A stretch of 46,535 bases of DNA from an uncultured beta proteobacterium (GTDB lineage Bacteria > Pseudomonadota > Gammaproteobacteria > Burkholderiales > Burkholderiaceae_C), in contig CAIXNB010000205.1 of NCBI GenBank assembly GCA_903920695.1, positions 1 through 46,535 of the forward strand. Direction: 5' to 3'. The position numbers and the translations under genes were made by a program. Within the stretch, counting starts at the first letter, position 1. Each line of letters opens with the position of its first letter. The notes under the pieces are model-generated. The model did no database searches, had not been told where the DNA came from, and worked only from the letters and a program-made list of their open reading frames with translations. Positions 33,914 through 41,913 of this stretch are shown here, in pieces.

Positions 33914-35149
33914 TCATGTCAACGCCGCTTCGGCGGTGGATTGCGCCTCTGGCACGCGCAACTGACCTGAAATCAATCGCGGCAGCAGGGTGTCGCGCAG
34001 GGTGGCGAGGGTTTGGGCTTGACTGTCGTTGTGATCAATCTTCTGCCGAATGCTATTAACGACCGAATCAAAAGCTGCGACAACTAGCGCAGGGGCATCA
34101 GAAACCAATAGTCTGTACACATTTTCGCGATTCAAACCTGGCACGGCTGCATCGGTGTTCATGTCCTTGAGACCTAATGTCTTGAGCAACTCAAAACAAT
34201 AGGTCAAGGGCAGCATCGACTTGACGTAGAAGACGGTGTCAATCGGAAAAAACGGTCGGCTTTCCCAGTAGAGACTGCCCACAGTGCCTTTGCGCCCAAC
34301 GACTATAGAGGGATACGAAACAAGCGCCTCATCATGCCAACCAGTGATGCCGCCCGAACCATACACCGGCACATTACCCAGTCTTCGTTGCTCTGCTTTC
34401 AGGGCTTTACCATAAGCAAGTTCAATCAAGGCGTCGAGCCTTATTGGATTCCATCCACTCGGCACAACGCCCAGTTCTGATTCTTCCAACCCATCAGGAA
34501 ACAGCGCCGCCGTGGCCTCGTCCATGCCTTCAGGGGCGCGGCCTTCCAACTTGGCGCGTACAGGATCGAAATCGACAAACCACGACTTGAACAGCGCCTG
34601 GGCAATGGCTTCGAGCGTGGCGTTGGTCTCTTTCAGGGTGGCCATACGTTCCGTCAAGTTGAAATAAAGGTCACCAATTTCGCGCTGATCTGCGTATGCG
34701 GGGACTGGGATATTCAGCTTTCCAAAGTCGCCTTTTTTGAAGTGAGGAATCATTGTCCCGACGTGCATATTATCAATTTGGGACTGCACCATTGATGACC
34801 GGAGCGCCGCGAAAAGGTACTTTGGATAAATCTTGTTTGGGTCGGCGCGTACGGAAACCATATCCTGTGCAATGCAAAAATCGACCGGGTCTGGAACCCA
34901 GTTCGTTCGTCCCGGACTACCCTTGCACACAAAAAGAATATCGCCTGGTTGGGGATGGCCTCGAAACCAAGTTTTATAGGTTTCTTCCGAAACGAAACGA
35001 GTTGTTTCGTACGATGGATACAAGTTGCTTCGATCAACGCAGTTTGTTGCAATCAAGGGGATGCCGGTATCGCCGGCCGGACAAGTTTTGCCGCGGTTAT
35101 CAACTATCGTGGAAAGAAGTTCAGTGAACGGGATCCATTCAAAATTCAT
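33914..35149 (-). CDS. hsdS: Type I restriction-modification specificity subunit HsdS
   Basis: Protein of 411 aa that recognises the DNA target of the type I enzyme. It has two target-recognition domains (about residues 1-150 and 220-350), each followed by a conserved helical spacer: [20 protein letters not shown] then [20 protein letters not shown], and later [19 protein letters not shown]. The start overlaps the hsdM stop by 11 bp, so translation is coupled. The recognition domains are visibly more A+T-rich than the rest of the window, a usual sign of exchange by transfer. The target sequence cannot be predicted by eye. Confidence 0.93.
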   Translation of the reverse strand: MNFEWIPFTELLSTIVDNRGKTCPAGDTGIPLIATNCVDRSNLYPSYETTRFVSEETYKTWFRGHPQPGDILFVCKGSPGRTNWVPDPVDFCIAQDMVSVRADPNKIYPKYLFAALRSSMVQSQIDNMHVGTMIPHFKKGDFGKLNIPVPAYADQREIGDLYFNLTERMATLKETNATLEAIAQALFKSWFVDFDPVRAKLEGRAPEGMDEATAALFPDGLEESELGVVPSGWNPIRLDALIELAYGKALKAEQRRLGNVPVYGSGGITGWHDEALVSYPSIVVGRKGTVGSLYWESRPFFPIDTVFYVKSMLPLTYCFELLKTLGLKDMNTDAAVPGLNRENVYRLLVSDAPALVVAAFDSVVNSIRQKIDHNDSQAQTLATLRDTLLPRLISGQLRVPEAQSTAEAALT

Positions 35150-36722
35150 ACCCCAGCCCCCCCAGCCTCTGCCGGATCACCTGATCAAGCTCGGCACCCT
35201 TTGCCATCTGCTCGCCCAGCTTCTCGGTGAGCTGCTGCATCTTGACGGCGAAGTCTTCATCGTTGTCTTCGACCGCTTCAGCGCCGACGTAGCGACCAGG
35301 CGTGAGGACGTGGCCGTGTTGGGCAATCTCGGGCAGCTTGACACTGCGGCAAAAGCCGGCGATGTCGGCGTAGGGGGCGGGAATACCTAGATTCCGGCCT
35401 TCGCCGGAATGACAATCCTCTCCGCGCCACGCTGCCACCGTGTTCGCTATGCGCTCGATCACCTCGTCAGTGAACTCGCTCTGCACGCGGCTGATCATGG
35501 TGGCGAGCTTGCGGGCATCGATGAACAGGACCTCGCCCTTGCGCTGCGTCTTCTGCTTGACCAGGAACCACAGGCAGGCCGGAATCTGGGTGTTGAAGAA
35601 GAGTTGACCCGGTAATGCGACCATGACTTCTACCACGTCGGCATCGACCATGGCGGCGCGGATGACGCCCTCGTTGTTCTGGCTGGAACTCATGGAGCCA
35701 TTGGCCAGCACGATGCCGGCGCGGCCTGTGGGCTTGAGGTGGTGCAGCATGTGCTGCAACCAGGCGTAGTTGGCATTGCCTTGCGGCGGGTCGCCATAGA
35801 CCCAACGCGGATCGCCGGTGAGACTGCCATGCCACCAGTCGCTGATGTTAAAGGGAGGATTGGCCAGGATGAAGTCGGCCCGCAAGTCAGCGTGCTGGTT
35901 ATGGGTGAAGGTGTCGCCCGGTTCGCGGCCCAGGTTGAAATCAATGCCGCGAATGGCAAGGTTCATGGCAGCCAGCCGCCAGGTGGTTGGGTTGGCCTCT
36001 TGCCCGTAGATGGACACATCCCCCAATTTCCCACCATGCGCTTCGATGAACTTCTCGCTCTGCACAAACATACCGCCCGACCCACAGCACGGGTCATACA
36101 CCTTGCCACTGTGAGGGCTGAGTACAGCGACCAGGGTCTTGACGATGGACGCGGGTGTGTAGAACTGGCCGCCGCGCTTACCCTCGGCGCTGGCGAACAT
36201 GCCCAGAAAGTATTCGTAGACCTGGCCCAGCACATCACGGGCGGTGCTTGGGTTGTCGCCAAAGCCGATGGTGGAGACCAGATCAACCAGCTCGCCGAGC
36301 TTGCCGTCAGGCAACTGGGCACGGGCATAGCGTTTGTCCAGAATGCCTTTGAGCTTGGGGTTCTCGGTTTCGATCAGGGTCAGCGCTTCGTCGATGCGCT
36401 TGCCGATGTCTGGCTGTTTAGCTGCCGAGCGCAGGGCTTCCCAGCGGGCCGGCTCCGGCACCCAGAAGGCATTGACCTCTTTGTAGTAATCGCGGTCTTC
36501 CAACTCAGCGGCCAAGTCGTCGGTGCTGGCGTTCTCGAAGTAGTAGTCGTCACCCGGATTGGTCAGCCTGGTCGTCAACTCAGCGCGACGGGCGGCGAAG
36601 GTGTCGGAAATGTATTTGACGAAGATGAGGCCAAGCACCAGGTGCTTATACTCGGCGGCGTCCATGTTGGCACGCAGCTTGTCGGCCGTGGCCCAGAGGG
36701 TCTTCTTGATGTCGTCGAGCAT
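35139..36722 (-). CDS. hsdM: Type I restriction-modification methyltransferase subunit HsdM
   Basis: N6-adenine methyltransferase of 527 aa from the ATG at 36722 ([17 protein letters not shown], a typical HsdM N-terminus; the frame is open further upstream). The SAM-binding motif is [10 protein letters not shown] (210-219) and the catalytic motif is NPPF (288-291). Residues 437-448 ([12 protein letters not shown]) are encoded by a palindromic repeat inserted in frame between two conserved blocks, AWRGED and YADIAGFC. The site is probably a surface loop, so function may be kept. First gene of hsdM-hsdS-fic-hsdR. Confidence 0.94.
   Translation of the reverse strand: MLDDIKKTLWATADKLRANMDAAEYKHLVLGLIFVKYISDTFAARRAELTTRLTNPGDDYYFENASTDDLAAELEDRDYYKEVNAFWVPEPARWEALRSAAKQPDIGKRIDEALTLIETENPKLKGILDKRYARAQLPDGKLGELVDLVSTIGFGDNPSTARDVLGQVYEYFLGMFASAEGKRGGQFYTPASIVKTLVAVLSPHSGKVYDPCCGSGGMFVQSEKFIEAHGGKLGDVSIYGQEANPTTWRLAAMNLAIRGIDFNLGREPGDTFTHNQHADLRADFILANPPFNISDWWHGSLTGDPRWVYGDPPQGNANYAWLQHMLHHLKPTGRAGIVLANGSMSSSQNNEGVIRAAMVDADVVEVMVALPGQLFFNTQIPACLWFLVKQKTQRKGEVLFIDARKLATMISRVQSEFTDEVIERIANTVAAWRGEDCHSGEGRNLGIPAPYADIAGFCRSVKLPEIAQHGHVLTPGRYVGAEAVEDNDEDFAVKMQQLTEKLGEQMAKGAELDQVIRQRLGGLGYEF
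35379..35414. repeat. Palindromic repeat inserted in frame in hsdM
   Basis: Contains the perfect hairpin ATTCCGGC / GCCGGAAT with a CTTC loop (35391-35410), flanked on the coding strand by a leading TGTCATT. It belongs to the widespread dispersed family read on one strand as TCATTCCGGCGAAGGCC. Here it is translated as [12 protein letters not shown] within HsdM without breaking the frame. Confidence 0.8.
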
Positions 36723-36751
36723 GTTGGTGCGTTTTGCCTGTCCGGTTGATG

Positions 36752-36780
36752 TACTGGTTTGCGTTGTCGGATTATGCGGC
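36752..36780. repeat. 29-bp direct repeat, right copy
   Basis: Matches 28892-28920 at 27 of 29 positions. It lies 30-58 bp upstream of the hsdM start and directly abuts the 31-bp terminator-containing repeat to its right. The abutting of two repeat families at one point suggests a junction formed by insertion events. Confidence 0.65.
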
Positions 36781-36784
36781 GACA

Positions 36785-36815
36785 AAAAACCCGCTCTCCA
36801 GTGAAGAAGGCGGGT
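36785..36815 (-). terminator. Intrinsic terminator, also left copy of a 31-bp direct repeat
   Basis: On the minus strand ACCCGC...GCGGGT forms a stem followed by a run of T (GCGGGTTTTTTG), so it can end transcription of the toxin-antitoxin operon located upstream on that strand. The 31 bases are identical to 37541-37571, the terminator after tRNA-Thr, including the loop. Identity of the loop argues for duplication rather than convergence. Partial similarity extends on both sides (36779-36832). Confidence 0.75.
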
Positions 36816-36885
36816 TTTGAGGGCTTCTGATGTTGCCTAAGACTGTCAAATGCGATTAGGCGTGGTTCAAAACTGATTTACGACG

Positions 36886-37152
36886 TCAATCGTCGTAACG
36901 ACCACGGCACGCGATCACGTCAAAATCAGCATCATCAACGGCATACACGAGGCGGTGTATGTCATCTATGCGCCGCGACCAATAGCCGGCCATGTTGCCT
37001 AGCAGTGGTTCGGGTTTGCCGATGCCCGCAAAGGGATCGCGCACCGCCGCTTCGATCAGGGTATTGATGCGCTTCAATGTCTTTTTGTCCTGCCCCTGCC
37101 AGTAGGTGTAATCGGCCCATGCTGCCGGGGTAAATCGAATGGCGCGCCGCAT
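36886..37152 (-). CDS. YoeB/Txe-family toxin homologue with altered catalytic residue
   Basis: Protein of 88 aa of the RelE/YoeB superfamily of ribosome-dependent mRNA interferases. Family positions retained are GKPEPL (Glu48, equivalent to E. coli Glu46), HRLVY (Arg67, equivalent to Arg65) and the penultimate Tyr86. The catalytic His83 of YoeB corresponds here to Arg85 (ACRGRYDD); a single G-to-A change would restore His. The toxin could be weak or inactive. It follows the antitoxin gene by 4 bp on the same strand, as is normal for YefM-YoeB. Confidence 0.85.
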   Translation of the reverse strand: MRRAIRFTPAAWADYTYWQGQDKKTLKRINTLIEAAVRDPFAGIGKPEPLLGNMAGYWSRRIDDIHRLVYAVDDADFDVIACRGRYDD

Positions 37153-37156
37153 GGAT

Positions 37157-37411
37157 TCAGGGCTTCACCAGTTCGCGCCGTACTGCCTTACCGGCCTTGT
37201 GCTGTGCAATTGACTTGGCGATATGCGCTGCATTCGCCGGGGTCGATAGCAGGTGCATGGTTTCCATGATGCTCTGATAGTGGTCAAACGACATCACCAC
37301 GGCATCAGCGCCGTCGCGCCTGCTAATGACGGTCACGTCAGCATCATCATGCACCGCGTCGAGTACGGATTTCAATGAACTGCGCGCTTCGGAATAGGTA
37401 ACGATTTTCAT
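37157..37411 (-). CDS. YefM/Phd-family antitoxin
   Basis: Protein of 84 aa with the Phd/YefM N-terminal DNA-binding fold (VTYSEARSSLKSVLDAVHDD and VTVISRRDGADAVVMSFDHY). The C-terminal tail, rich in Lys and Ala, is expected to wrap around the toxin. It represses its own operon and neutralises the YoeB-like protein encoded just downstream. The ATG at 37411 is the only good start. A likely operator overlapping the promoter lies 17-43 bp upstream. Since the toxin looks impaired, the antitoxin may persist as a repressor or an anti-addiction factor. Confidence 0.88.
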   Translation of the reverse strand: MKIVTYSEARSSLKSVLDAVHDDADVTVISRRDGADAVVMSFDHYQSIMETMHLLSTPANAAHIAKSIAQHKAGKAVRRELVKP

Positions 37412-37427
37412 GCGAGAGCCTCGGTTA

Positions 37428-37454
37428 ACTTGTACTTAGAGTGGTGCAAGTATA
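37428..37454 (-). promoter_or_regulatory. Candidate promoter and operator of the toxin-antitoxin operon
   Basis: An inverted repeat ACTTGTAC (37428-37435) and GTGCAAGT (37444-37451) matches at 7 of 8 positions. A -10 box TATACT on the minus strand (37454-37449) overlaps its right arm. YefM-type repressors recognise sites built on TGTACA, which the left arm resembles. No convincing -35 box is visible. Confidence 0.45.
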
Positions 37455-37540
37455 GGCTATTCGAGGCACTTCATACCGCTGCGCGTATCGCGATCACGTC
37501 AGCGCCTTTGTCCAGGGGCCGTGAAGCCGCCTGCGACAAG

Positions 37541-37571
37541 AAAAACCCGCTCTCCAGTGAAGAAGGCGGGT
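37541..37571 (-). terminator. Intrinsic terminator downstream of tRNA-Thr, right copy of the 31-bp repeat
   Basis: Located 47 bp beyond the 3' end of the minus-strand tRNA gene. The minus strand forms the stem ACCCGC/GCGGGT followed by TTTTT, a standard terminator. Identical over 31 bases to 36785-36815. The two copies bracket the toxin-antitoxin pair. Confidence 0.78.
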
Positions 37572-37617
37572 CTTGAAGGGTTGCTGATCCAGGTTGATGA
37601 AGCCTGAAACGTGTAAA

Positions 37618-37693
37618 TGGTGCCGATTATCGGATTCGAACTGATGACCTACCGCTTACAAGGCGGTTGCTCTACCAACTGAGCTAAATCGGC
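37618..37693 (-). tRNA. tRNA-Thr (anticodon UGU)
   Basis: The minus strand folds as a full cloverleaf of 76 bases with encoded CCA. The acceptor stem is GCCGATT paired with AATCGGC. The D arm contains AGCTCAGTTGGTAGAGC. The anticodon stem ACCGC/GCGGT encloses CTTGTAA, giving anticodon TGT. The T arm contains GTTCGAATC. It lies between sspB and the toxin-antitoxin region; tRNA 3' regions are frequent island insertion sites. Confidence 0.96.
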
Positions 37694-37742
37694 GTGTTGG
37701 GAATTTTACCGGACTCTCTGGGCGTTCCCGCTTGCAATGCGC

Positions 37743-38204
37743 TTATTTCACACGCGTTAACGCGGGTCGCGGGCCACTGCTGGCCGGGCGCGGCGGCTCG
37801 GGCTCGTCACCGGACTCATGCTGGCCATGGTCCGACTCGACGCTGGTCAGGTTGGTCGGTGTTGCGCCCTCGGTTGGCGCCTGCACTGACGGAAACGCCA
37901 TGCCCTGCCCGTTTTCGCGCGCGTAAATGGCCATGACCTGATTCACCGGCACCATGATTTCACGCGCCTTGCCGCCAAAGCGGGCCTTGAACTCGATGAA
38001 GTCGTTGCCAAGCTTGAGTGCCGTCGTCGCGTCGAAGCTGATGTTCAGAACAATCTCGTCGTTCTTGACGTACTCACGCGGCACCAGCACCTGGTCGTTC
38101 ACCGCCACCGCCACATAGGGCGTGAACCCGTTGTCGGTGCACCACTCGTACAGAGCACGGATCAGGTACGGACGGGTCGAGGTGGCCTCAGGTGATTCAA
38201 GCAT
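37743..38204 (-). CDS. sspB: ClpXP protease specificity-enhancing factor SspB
   Basis: Adaptor protein of 153 aa that brings ssrA-tagged proteins to ClpXP. The folded substrate-binding domain covers about residues 1-110 (TRPYLIRALYEWCTDNGFTP, then the conserved IMVPVNQVMAIYARENGQGM). A flexible linker follows, ending in RPALTRVK, the ClpX-binding tail. It is 18 bp downstream of sspA in the usual sspA-sspB order. Confidence 0.95.
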   Translation of the reverse strand: MLESPEATSTRPYLIRALYEWCTDNGFTPYVAVAVNDQVLVPREYVKNDEIVLNISFDATTALKLGNDFIEFKARFGGKAREIMVPVNQVMAIYARENGQGMAFPSVQAPTEGATPTNLTSVESDHGQHESGDEPEPPRPASSGPRPALTRVK

Positions 38205-38222
38205 CGGTTTCTGCCCTGGCGC

Positions 38223-38834
38223 TTATTTGCGCATCACTTTCTCGGACGGTGTCAGCGCTTCGATGTAGGCCGGGCGCGAGAAAATGCGCTCGGCATACTT
38301 GAGCAGCGGCGCCGCGTTCTTGCTGAGGTCAATGCCGTAGTAGTCAAGGCGCCAGAGCAGCGGCGCGATGGCGACGTCGAGCATCGAGAAGCCCTCGCCC
38401 AGCATGTACTTGTTCTTCAGGAACACCGGCGCGAGTTGCGTCAGGCGGTCGCGAATATGGGCGCGGGCTTTTTCCAGCACCTTTTCATTGCTCTTGGCGG
38501 CACGCGACTCCAGCGTCGAGACGTGCACAAACAATTCCTTCTCAAAATTGAGCAGAAACAGGCGCACGCGTGCGCGGTCAACCGGGTCGCCGGGCATCAG
38601 TTGCGGATGCGGAAAGCGCTCGTCAATGTACTCATTGATGATGTTCGACTCGTACAGAATCAGATCGCGCTCAACCAGGATTGGCACCTGGCCGTACGGG
38701 TTCATGACATTGATGTCTTCGGGCTTGTTGTAGAGATCGACGTCGCGGATCTCGAAGTCCATGCCTTTTTCAAACAGAACGAAACGGCAGCGGTGGGAAA
38801 ATGGGCAGGTAGTACCTGAATACAACACCATCAT
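38223..38834 (-). CDS. sspA: Stringent starvation protein A (GST-fold, RNA polymerase-associated)
   Basis: Protein of 203 aa with a glutathione-S-transferase fold but the SspA sequence type: LYSGTTCPFSHRCRFVLFEK at the start and the conserved DVDLYNKPEDINVMNPYGQVP. SspA binds RNA polymerase and affects stationary-phase and acid-stress genes in E. coli. The ATG follows AGGAG with good spacing. It sits directly after the petABC operon across an intrinsic terminator. Confidence 0.94.
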   Translation of the reverse strand: MMVLYSGTTCPFSHRCRFVLFEKGMDFEIRDVDLYNKPEDINVMNPYGQVPILVERDLILYESNIINEYIDERFPHPQLMPGDPVDRARVRLFLLNFEKELFVHVSTLESRAAKSNEKVLEKARAHIRDRLTQLAPVFLKNKYMLGEGFSMLDVAIAPLLWRLDYYGIDLSKNAAPLLKYAERIFSRPAYIEALTPSEKVMRK

Positions 38835-38844
38835 GATGGGGCTC

Positions 38845-38885
38845 CTAAAAAATTAAGAGTGGGCTGCGCCATGCAAGCCCACTCT
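38845..38885 (-). terminator. Intrinsic terminator after petC
   Basis: A perfect 10-bp inverted repeat, AGAGTGGGCT (38856-38865) and AGCCCACTCT (38876-38885) with a 10-base loop, is followed on the minus strand by TTAATTTTTTAGG. It should end the petABC message just before the sspA ribosome site. sspA must then rely on read-through or a promoter that I do not see. Confidence 0.85.
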
Positions 38886-38935
38886 GCAAAACTCAAGCCA
38901 CGCCCGAAGGCGCGAAACCGGAGCGGTTTACGGCG

Positions 38936-39709
38936 TTACTTGATGTCCTTCCAATAGGCGGCATTGAGCCGCCAGGTGAAGAAGGTCAGGACACCGAGAA
39001 ACAGCAGAACCCAGACGCCGATGCGCACCCGTGTGTTCTGAGCCGGCTCACCCATCCATTGCAGATAGCCAACCAGATCACCGATGGCTTCGTCGTACTG
39101 CGCAGGCGTCATGCTGCCGGGCGTCTCCTGCTTCCATTGCTTCAACACATGCACTGCGGCACCGTGCTCCTCGACCTCCTCAAAGACCGGGCGGCGCGCG
39201 CCTTGCAGTTGCCACAGCACATGCGGCATCGCCACATTCGGGAACACCAGGTTGTTCCAGCCGCTGGGCCGGGTCTCGTCGCGGTAGAAGGTGCGCAGGT
39301 AGGTGTACAGGTAGTCGGCGCCGGTGCCGTTGGCGCCAGCGCGCGAGCGCACCAGCACGGTCAGGTCCGGGGGATTGACACCGAACCAGGCCTTGGCCTG
39401 CTGCGGGTCGATTGCGGACTTCATGGTGTCACCCATCTTGCCATTGGTCACCAGCAGGTTGTCCTTGACCTGCTCCGCTGTCAGACCGAGGTCCTGCAAA
39501 CGGTTGAAGCGCATGAAGGCGGCCGAGTGGCAATTGAGGCAATAGTTGACGAACAGCTTGGCACCATTTTGCAAGGCCGCCATGTCGTTGGTTTTGTTGG
39601 GCGCTTTGTCCCATGCCGGCCCGCCGGTATTGGCCTGCGCACCCAGTGTCAAGCCAAAGGCCAGCGCCAGGCCGACGATGATTTTGTTAGTGAAACCCAT
39701 GGTTTTCAT
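38936..39709 (-). CDS. petC: Cytochrome c1 of the bc1 complex
   Basis: Subunit of ubiquinol-cytochrome c reductase that passes electrons from the Rieske protein to soluble cytochrome c. The 257-aa protein from ATG 39709 has a signal peptide (about residues 1-26), one heme c site CLNCH (57-61), a Met ligand region FPNVAMPHVLW and a C-terminal membrane anchor (about 236-252). The frame is open upstream to 39973 within petB sequence, but MKTMGFTNKII is the sensible start. It is 14 bp after petB and is followed by a strong terminator. Confidence 0.94.
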   Translation of the reverse strand: MKTMGFTNKIIVGLALAFGLTLGAQANTGGPAWDKAPNKTNDMAALQNGAKLFVNYCLNCHSAAFMRFNRLQDLGLTAEQVKDNLLVTNGKMGDTMKSAIDPQQAKAWFGVNPPDLTVLVRSRAGANGTGADYLYTYLRTFYRDETRPSGWNNLVFPNVAMPHVLWQLQGARRPVFEEVEEHGAAVHVLKQWKQETPGSMTPAQYDEAIGDLVGYLQWMGEPAQNTRVRIGVWVLLFLGVLTFFTWRLNAAYWKDIK

Positions 39710-39723
39710 GTTGTGTTGCCGGT

Positions 39724-41124
39724 TCAATGCGCCGCGAAGACGACGCGCTCGGGCACCGGCTTTGAGGTTCCAATACGACTCCACCACGGCATCAGAATGA
39801 AGAAGCCAAAGTAGAACAGGGTTCCCAACTGGGCGAGGCGGCCGCCAATCGCCGACGGCGGTTGCGTCCCGAGGTAACCGAGCACCAGGAAGTTGATGAC
39901 GAAGATGCCGTACAGGTACTTGTGCCAGTCGGGCCGATAACGAATCGACTTGACGGCGCTGTTGTCGAGCCAAGGCAGGAAGAACAAGGTCACCACGCCA
40001 CCGCCCATCGCAACCACACCCCAGAACTTGGCGTCGATGGCGAGCATCATGGCTGCGACGGCAAGCGCACCCACGGCGATTGCGCCCTTGAAGACCACCG
40101 GCATCCGGCCCTTGTACACGGCAAAGCCAGCGCCACCGAGCACGCAGGCGATCAGCACGTACATCATTTCGGTGGTGACGGCACGCAGCAGCGAGTAAAA
40201 AGGCGTGAAATACCAGACCGGCGCAATGTGCAGCGGTGTCTGGAACGGGTTGGCCGGAATGAAGTTGTTGTACTCCAGGAAGTAGCCGCCCATTTCCGGC
40301 GCAAAGAAGATGATGGCGCAGAACACCATCAGGAACGCGCAGACCGCGAAGATGTCATGCACCGTGTAATAGGGGTGGAACGGGATGCCATCCAGGGGGA
40401 TGCCGTCCGGGCCCTTCTTGGCCTTGATCTCGATGCCGTCCGGGTTGAGCGAGCCGACTTCGTGCAGGGCAATGATGTGCGCCACCACCAGACCCAGCAG
40501 CACCAGCGGCACGGCGATGACGTGGAAGCTGAAGAAGCGGTTGAGCGTGGCATCACCCACCACGTAATCGCCGCGAATCAGCAAGGCCAAGTCCGGGCCG
40601 ATGAAGGGAACGGCGGAAAACAGGTTCACGATCACCTGCGCGCCCCAGTAGGACATCTGGCCCCAGGGCAGCAGATAACCCATGAAAGCCTCGGCCATCA
40701 GCGCCAGAAAGATCGCGCAGCCAAAGACCCAGACCAGTTCACGCGGCTTGCGGTAGCTGCCGTACAGCAAGCCACGGTACATGTGCAGGTAGACCACGGC
40801 AAAGAAGGCCGAGGCGCCGGTGGAATGCATGTAGCGGATCAGCCAGCCCCAGGGCACGTCGCGCATGATGTACTCGACCGAGCCAAAGGCCAGTGCCGCT
40901 TCGGGCTTGTAGTGCATCACCAGGAAAATACCCGTGACGAGTTGGATCACCAGCACAAACAGCGACAGCACGCCAAAGATGTACCAGAAATTGAAATTCT
41001 TGGCGACGTAGTACTCGCTCATGTGGTCGCGGAACAGCTTGGACAAGGGGAAACGGTTGTCCACCCAGTTCAGCAACTTGGCACCGCCAGAGGCGTTCGG
41101 GGAGATTTCGTGAAATTCAGCCAT
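39724..41124 (-). CDS. petB: Cytochrome b of the bc1 complex
   Basis: Membrane subunit of 466 aa that holds hemes bL and bH and the two quinone sites. Visible signatures are GWLIRYMHSTGASAFFAVVY with the first heme His pair region, GYLLPWGQMSYWGAQVI, the PDW-like QD-side helix sequence and ending IGTSKPVPERVVFAAH. The His ligands in helices B and D are present (MHSTGAS/YLHMYRG and FHVIAVP/VAHIIALH). Start ATG 41124 (MAEFHEISPNASG). It overlaps nothing and is 11 bp after petA, in the order petA-petB-petC. Confidence 0.95.
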   Translation of the reverse strand: MAEFHEISPNASGGAKLLNWVDNRFPLSKLFRDHMSEYYVAKNFNFWYIFGVLSLFVLVIQLVTGIFLVMHYKPEAALAFGSVEYIMRDVPWGWLIRYMHSTGASAFFAVVYLHMYRGLLYGSYRKPRELVWVFGCAIFLALMAEAFMGYLLPWGQMSYWGAQVIVNLFSAVPFIGPDLALLIRGDYVVGDATLNRFFSFHVIAVPLVLLGLVVAHIIALHEVGSLNPDGIEIKAKKGPDGIPLDGIPFHPYYTVHDIFAVCAFLMVFCAIIFFAPEMGGYFLEYNNFIPANPFQTPLHIAPVWYFTPFYSLLRAVTTEMMYVLIACVLGGAGFAVYKGRMPVVFKGAIAVGALAVAAMMLAIDAKFWGVVAMGGGVVTLFFLPWLDNSAVKSIRYRPDWHKYLYGIFVINFLVLGYLGTQPPSAIGGRLAQLGTLFYFGFFILMPWWSRIGTSKPVPERVVFAAH

Positions 41125-41135
41125 GGTGTTCGTTC

Positions 41136-41750
41136 TCAGGCTTTCTTGTCGTCGCCGATGAGCAACTTGGTATCGGAGAGGTACATGTGAGCCGGTACCT
41201 CGAGGTTGTCTGGCGCGGGTTTGTTCTTGAAGACGCGTCCAGCCAGATCGAAGGTGGAACCATGGCAGGGGCAAAAGAAACCACCCTGCCAGTCATCGGG
41301 CAGCGATGGCTGGGCGCCGGGCGTGAACTTGTCCGATGGCGAACAACCCAGATGGGTGCAAATGCCCACCACCACCAGGTATTCGGGCTTGATGGAACGG
41401 CTGGCATTGCGGGCATAGGCCGGCGCCTGATCGTCTGGCTTGCGCTCGGACTTCGGGTCGGCCAGTTGCGGGTCATTCTTGGGCAAGGCCGCCAGTTGCT
41501 CTGGCGTGCGGCGCACGATCCAGACCGGCTTGCCGCGCCATTCGACCGTCATTTTCTCGCCCGGCTTGAGCAGCGAAATGTCGGCCTCGACGGGCGCGCC
41601 GGCGGCTTTGGCCTTTTCCGAAGGCAGGAAACTGCTGACAAACGGAACGGCCGCAGCAATGCCGCCAACGGCGCCTGCGCAGCTGGACGCAATCAGCCAG
41701 GTCCGCTTGCTGGTGTCGATCTGGCCGTGCTCGGCAAGGGTCTCAGTCAT
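41136..41750 (-). CDS. petA: Rieske iron-sulfur protein of the bc1 complex
   Basis: The 204-aa protein from ATG 41750 has an N-terminal twin-arginine-like/membrane anchor region (KRTWLIASSCAGAVGGIAAA, about 15-35) and a periplasmic Rieske domain. The [2Fe-2S] ligands lie in CTHLGC (131-136) and CPCHGS (160-165), with two Cys and two His. It takes electrons from ubiquinol and passes them to cytochrome c1. First gene of petABC; a candidate -10 box lies about 50 bp upstream. Confidence 0.95.
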   Translation of the reverse strand: MTETLAEHGQIDTSKRTWLIASSCAGAVGGIAAAVPFVSSFLPSEKAKAAGAPVEADISLLKPGEKMTVEWRGKPVWIVRRTPEQLAALPKNDPQLADPKSERKPDDQAPAYARNASRSIKPEYLVVVGICTHLGCSPSDKFTPGAQPSLPDDWQGGFFCPCHGSTFDLAGRVFKNKPAPDNLEVPAHMYLSDTKLLIGDDKKA

Positions 41751-41800
41751 GGGAATTCTCAATGAAAAACATCGCAACGGGGGGTAAGCTAGGATCGGCG

Positions 41801-41806
41801 ATTGTA
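41801..41806 (-). promoter_or_regulatory. Candidate -10 box of the petABC operon
   Basis: The minus strand reads TACAAT 51 bp before the petA ATG, one base from consensus. The -35 position is a T-rich stretch without a clear TTGACA. The remaining bases to mscL (41807-41913) show only G+C-rich sequence with the mscL ribosome site. Confidence 0.35.
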
Positions 41807-41913
41807 GCTGAGGCTCCAAAAAACAGCCCGACCCCGCCGCGCGCGCTACTTGCGCGGGGGCCGGGACTTCATCAACACGTCAACCCTTCCCGTTCAGACA
41901 GGAGATTTTCATT

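Noticed and set aside
37618-37693. CRISPR-like or other repeat array near the tRNA and 31-bp repeats
   Set aside because: Only two copies of the 31-bp repeat exist, 756 bp apart, with no regular spacers.
39862-41190. Plus-strand open frame of 442 codons
   Set aside because: Antisense to petB; rich in His, Asp and Gln as expected from the complement of membrane helices, with no recognisable domain.
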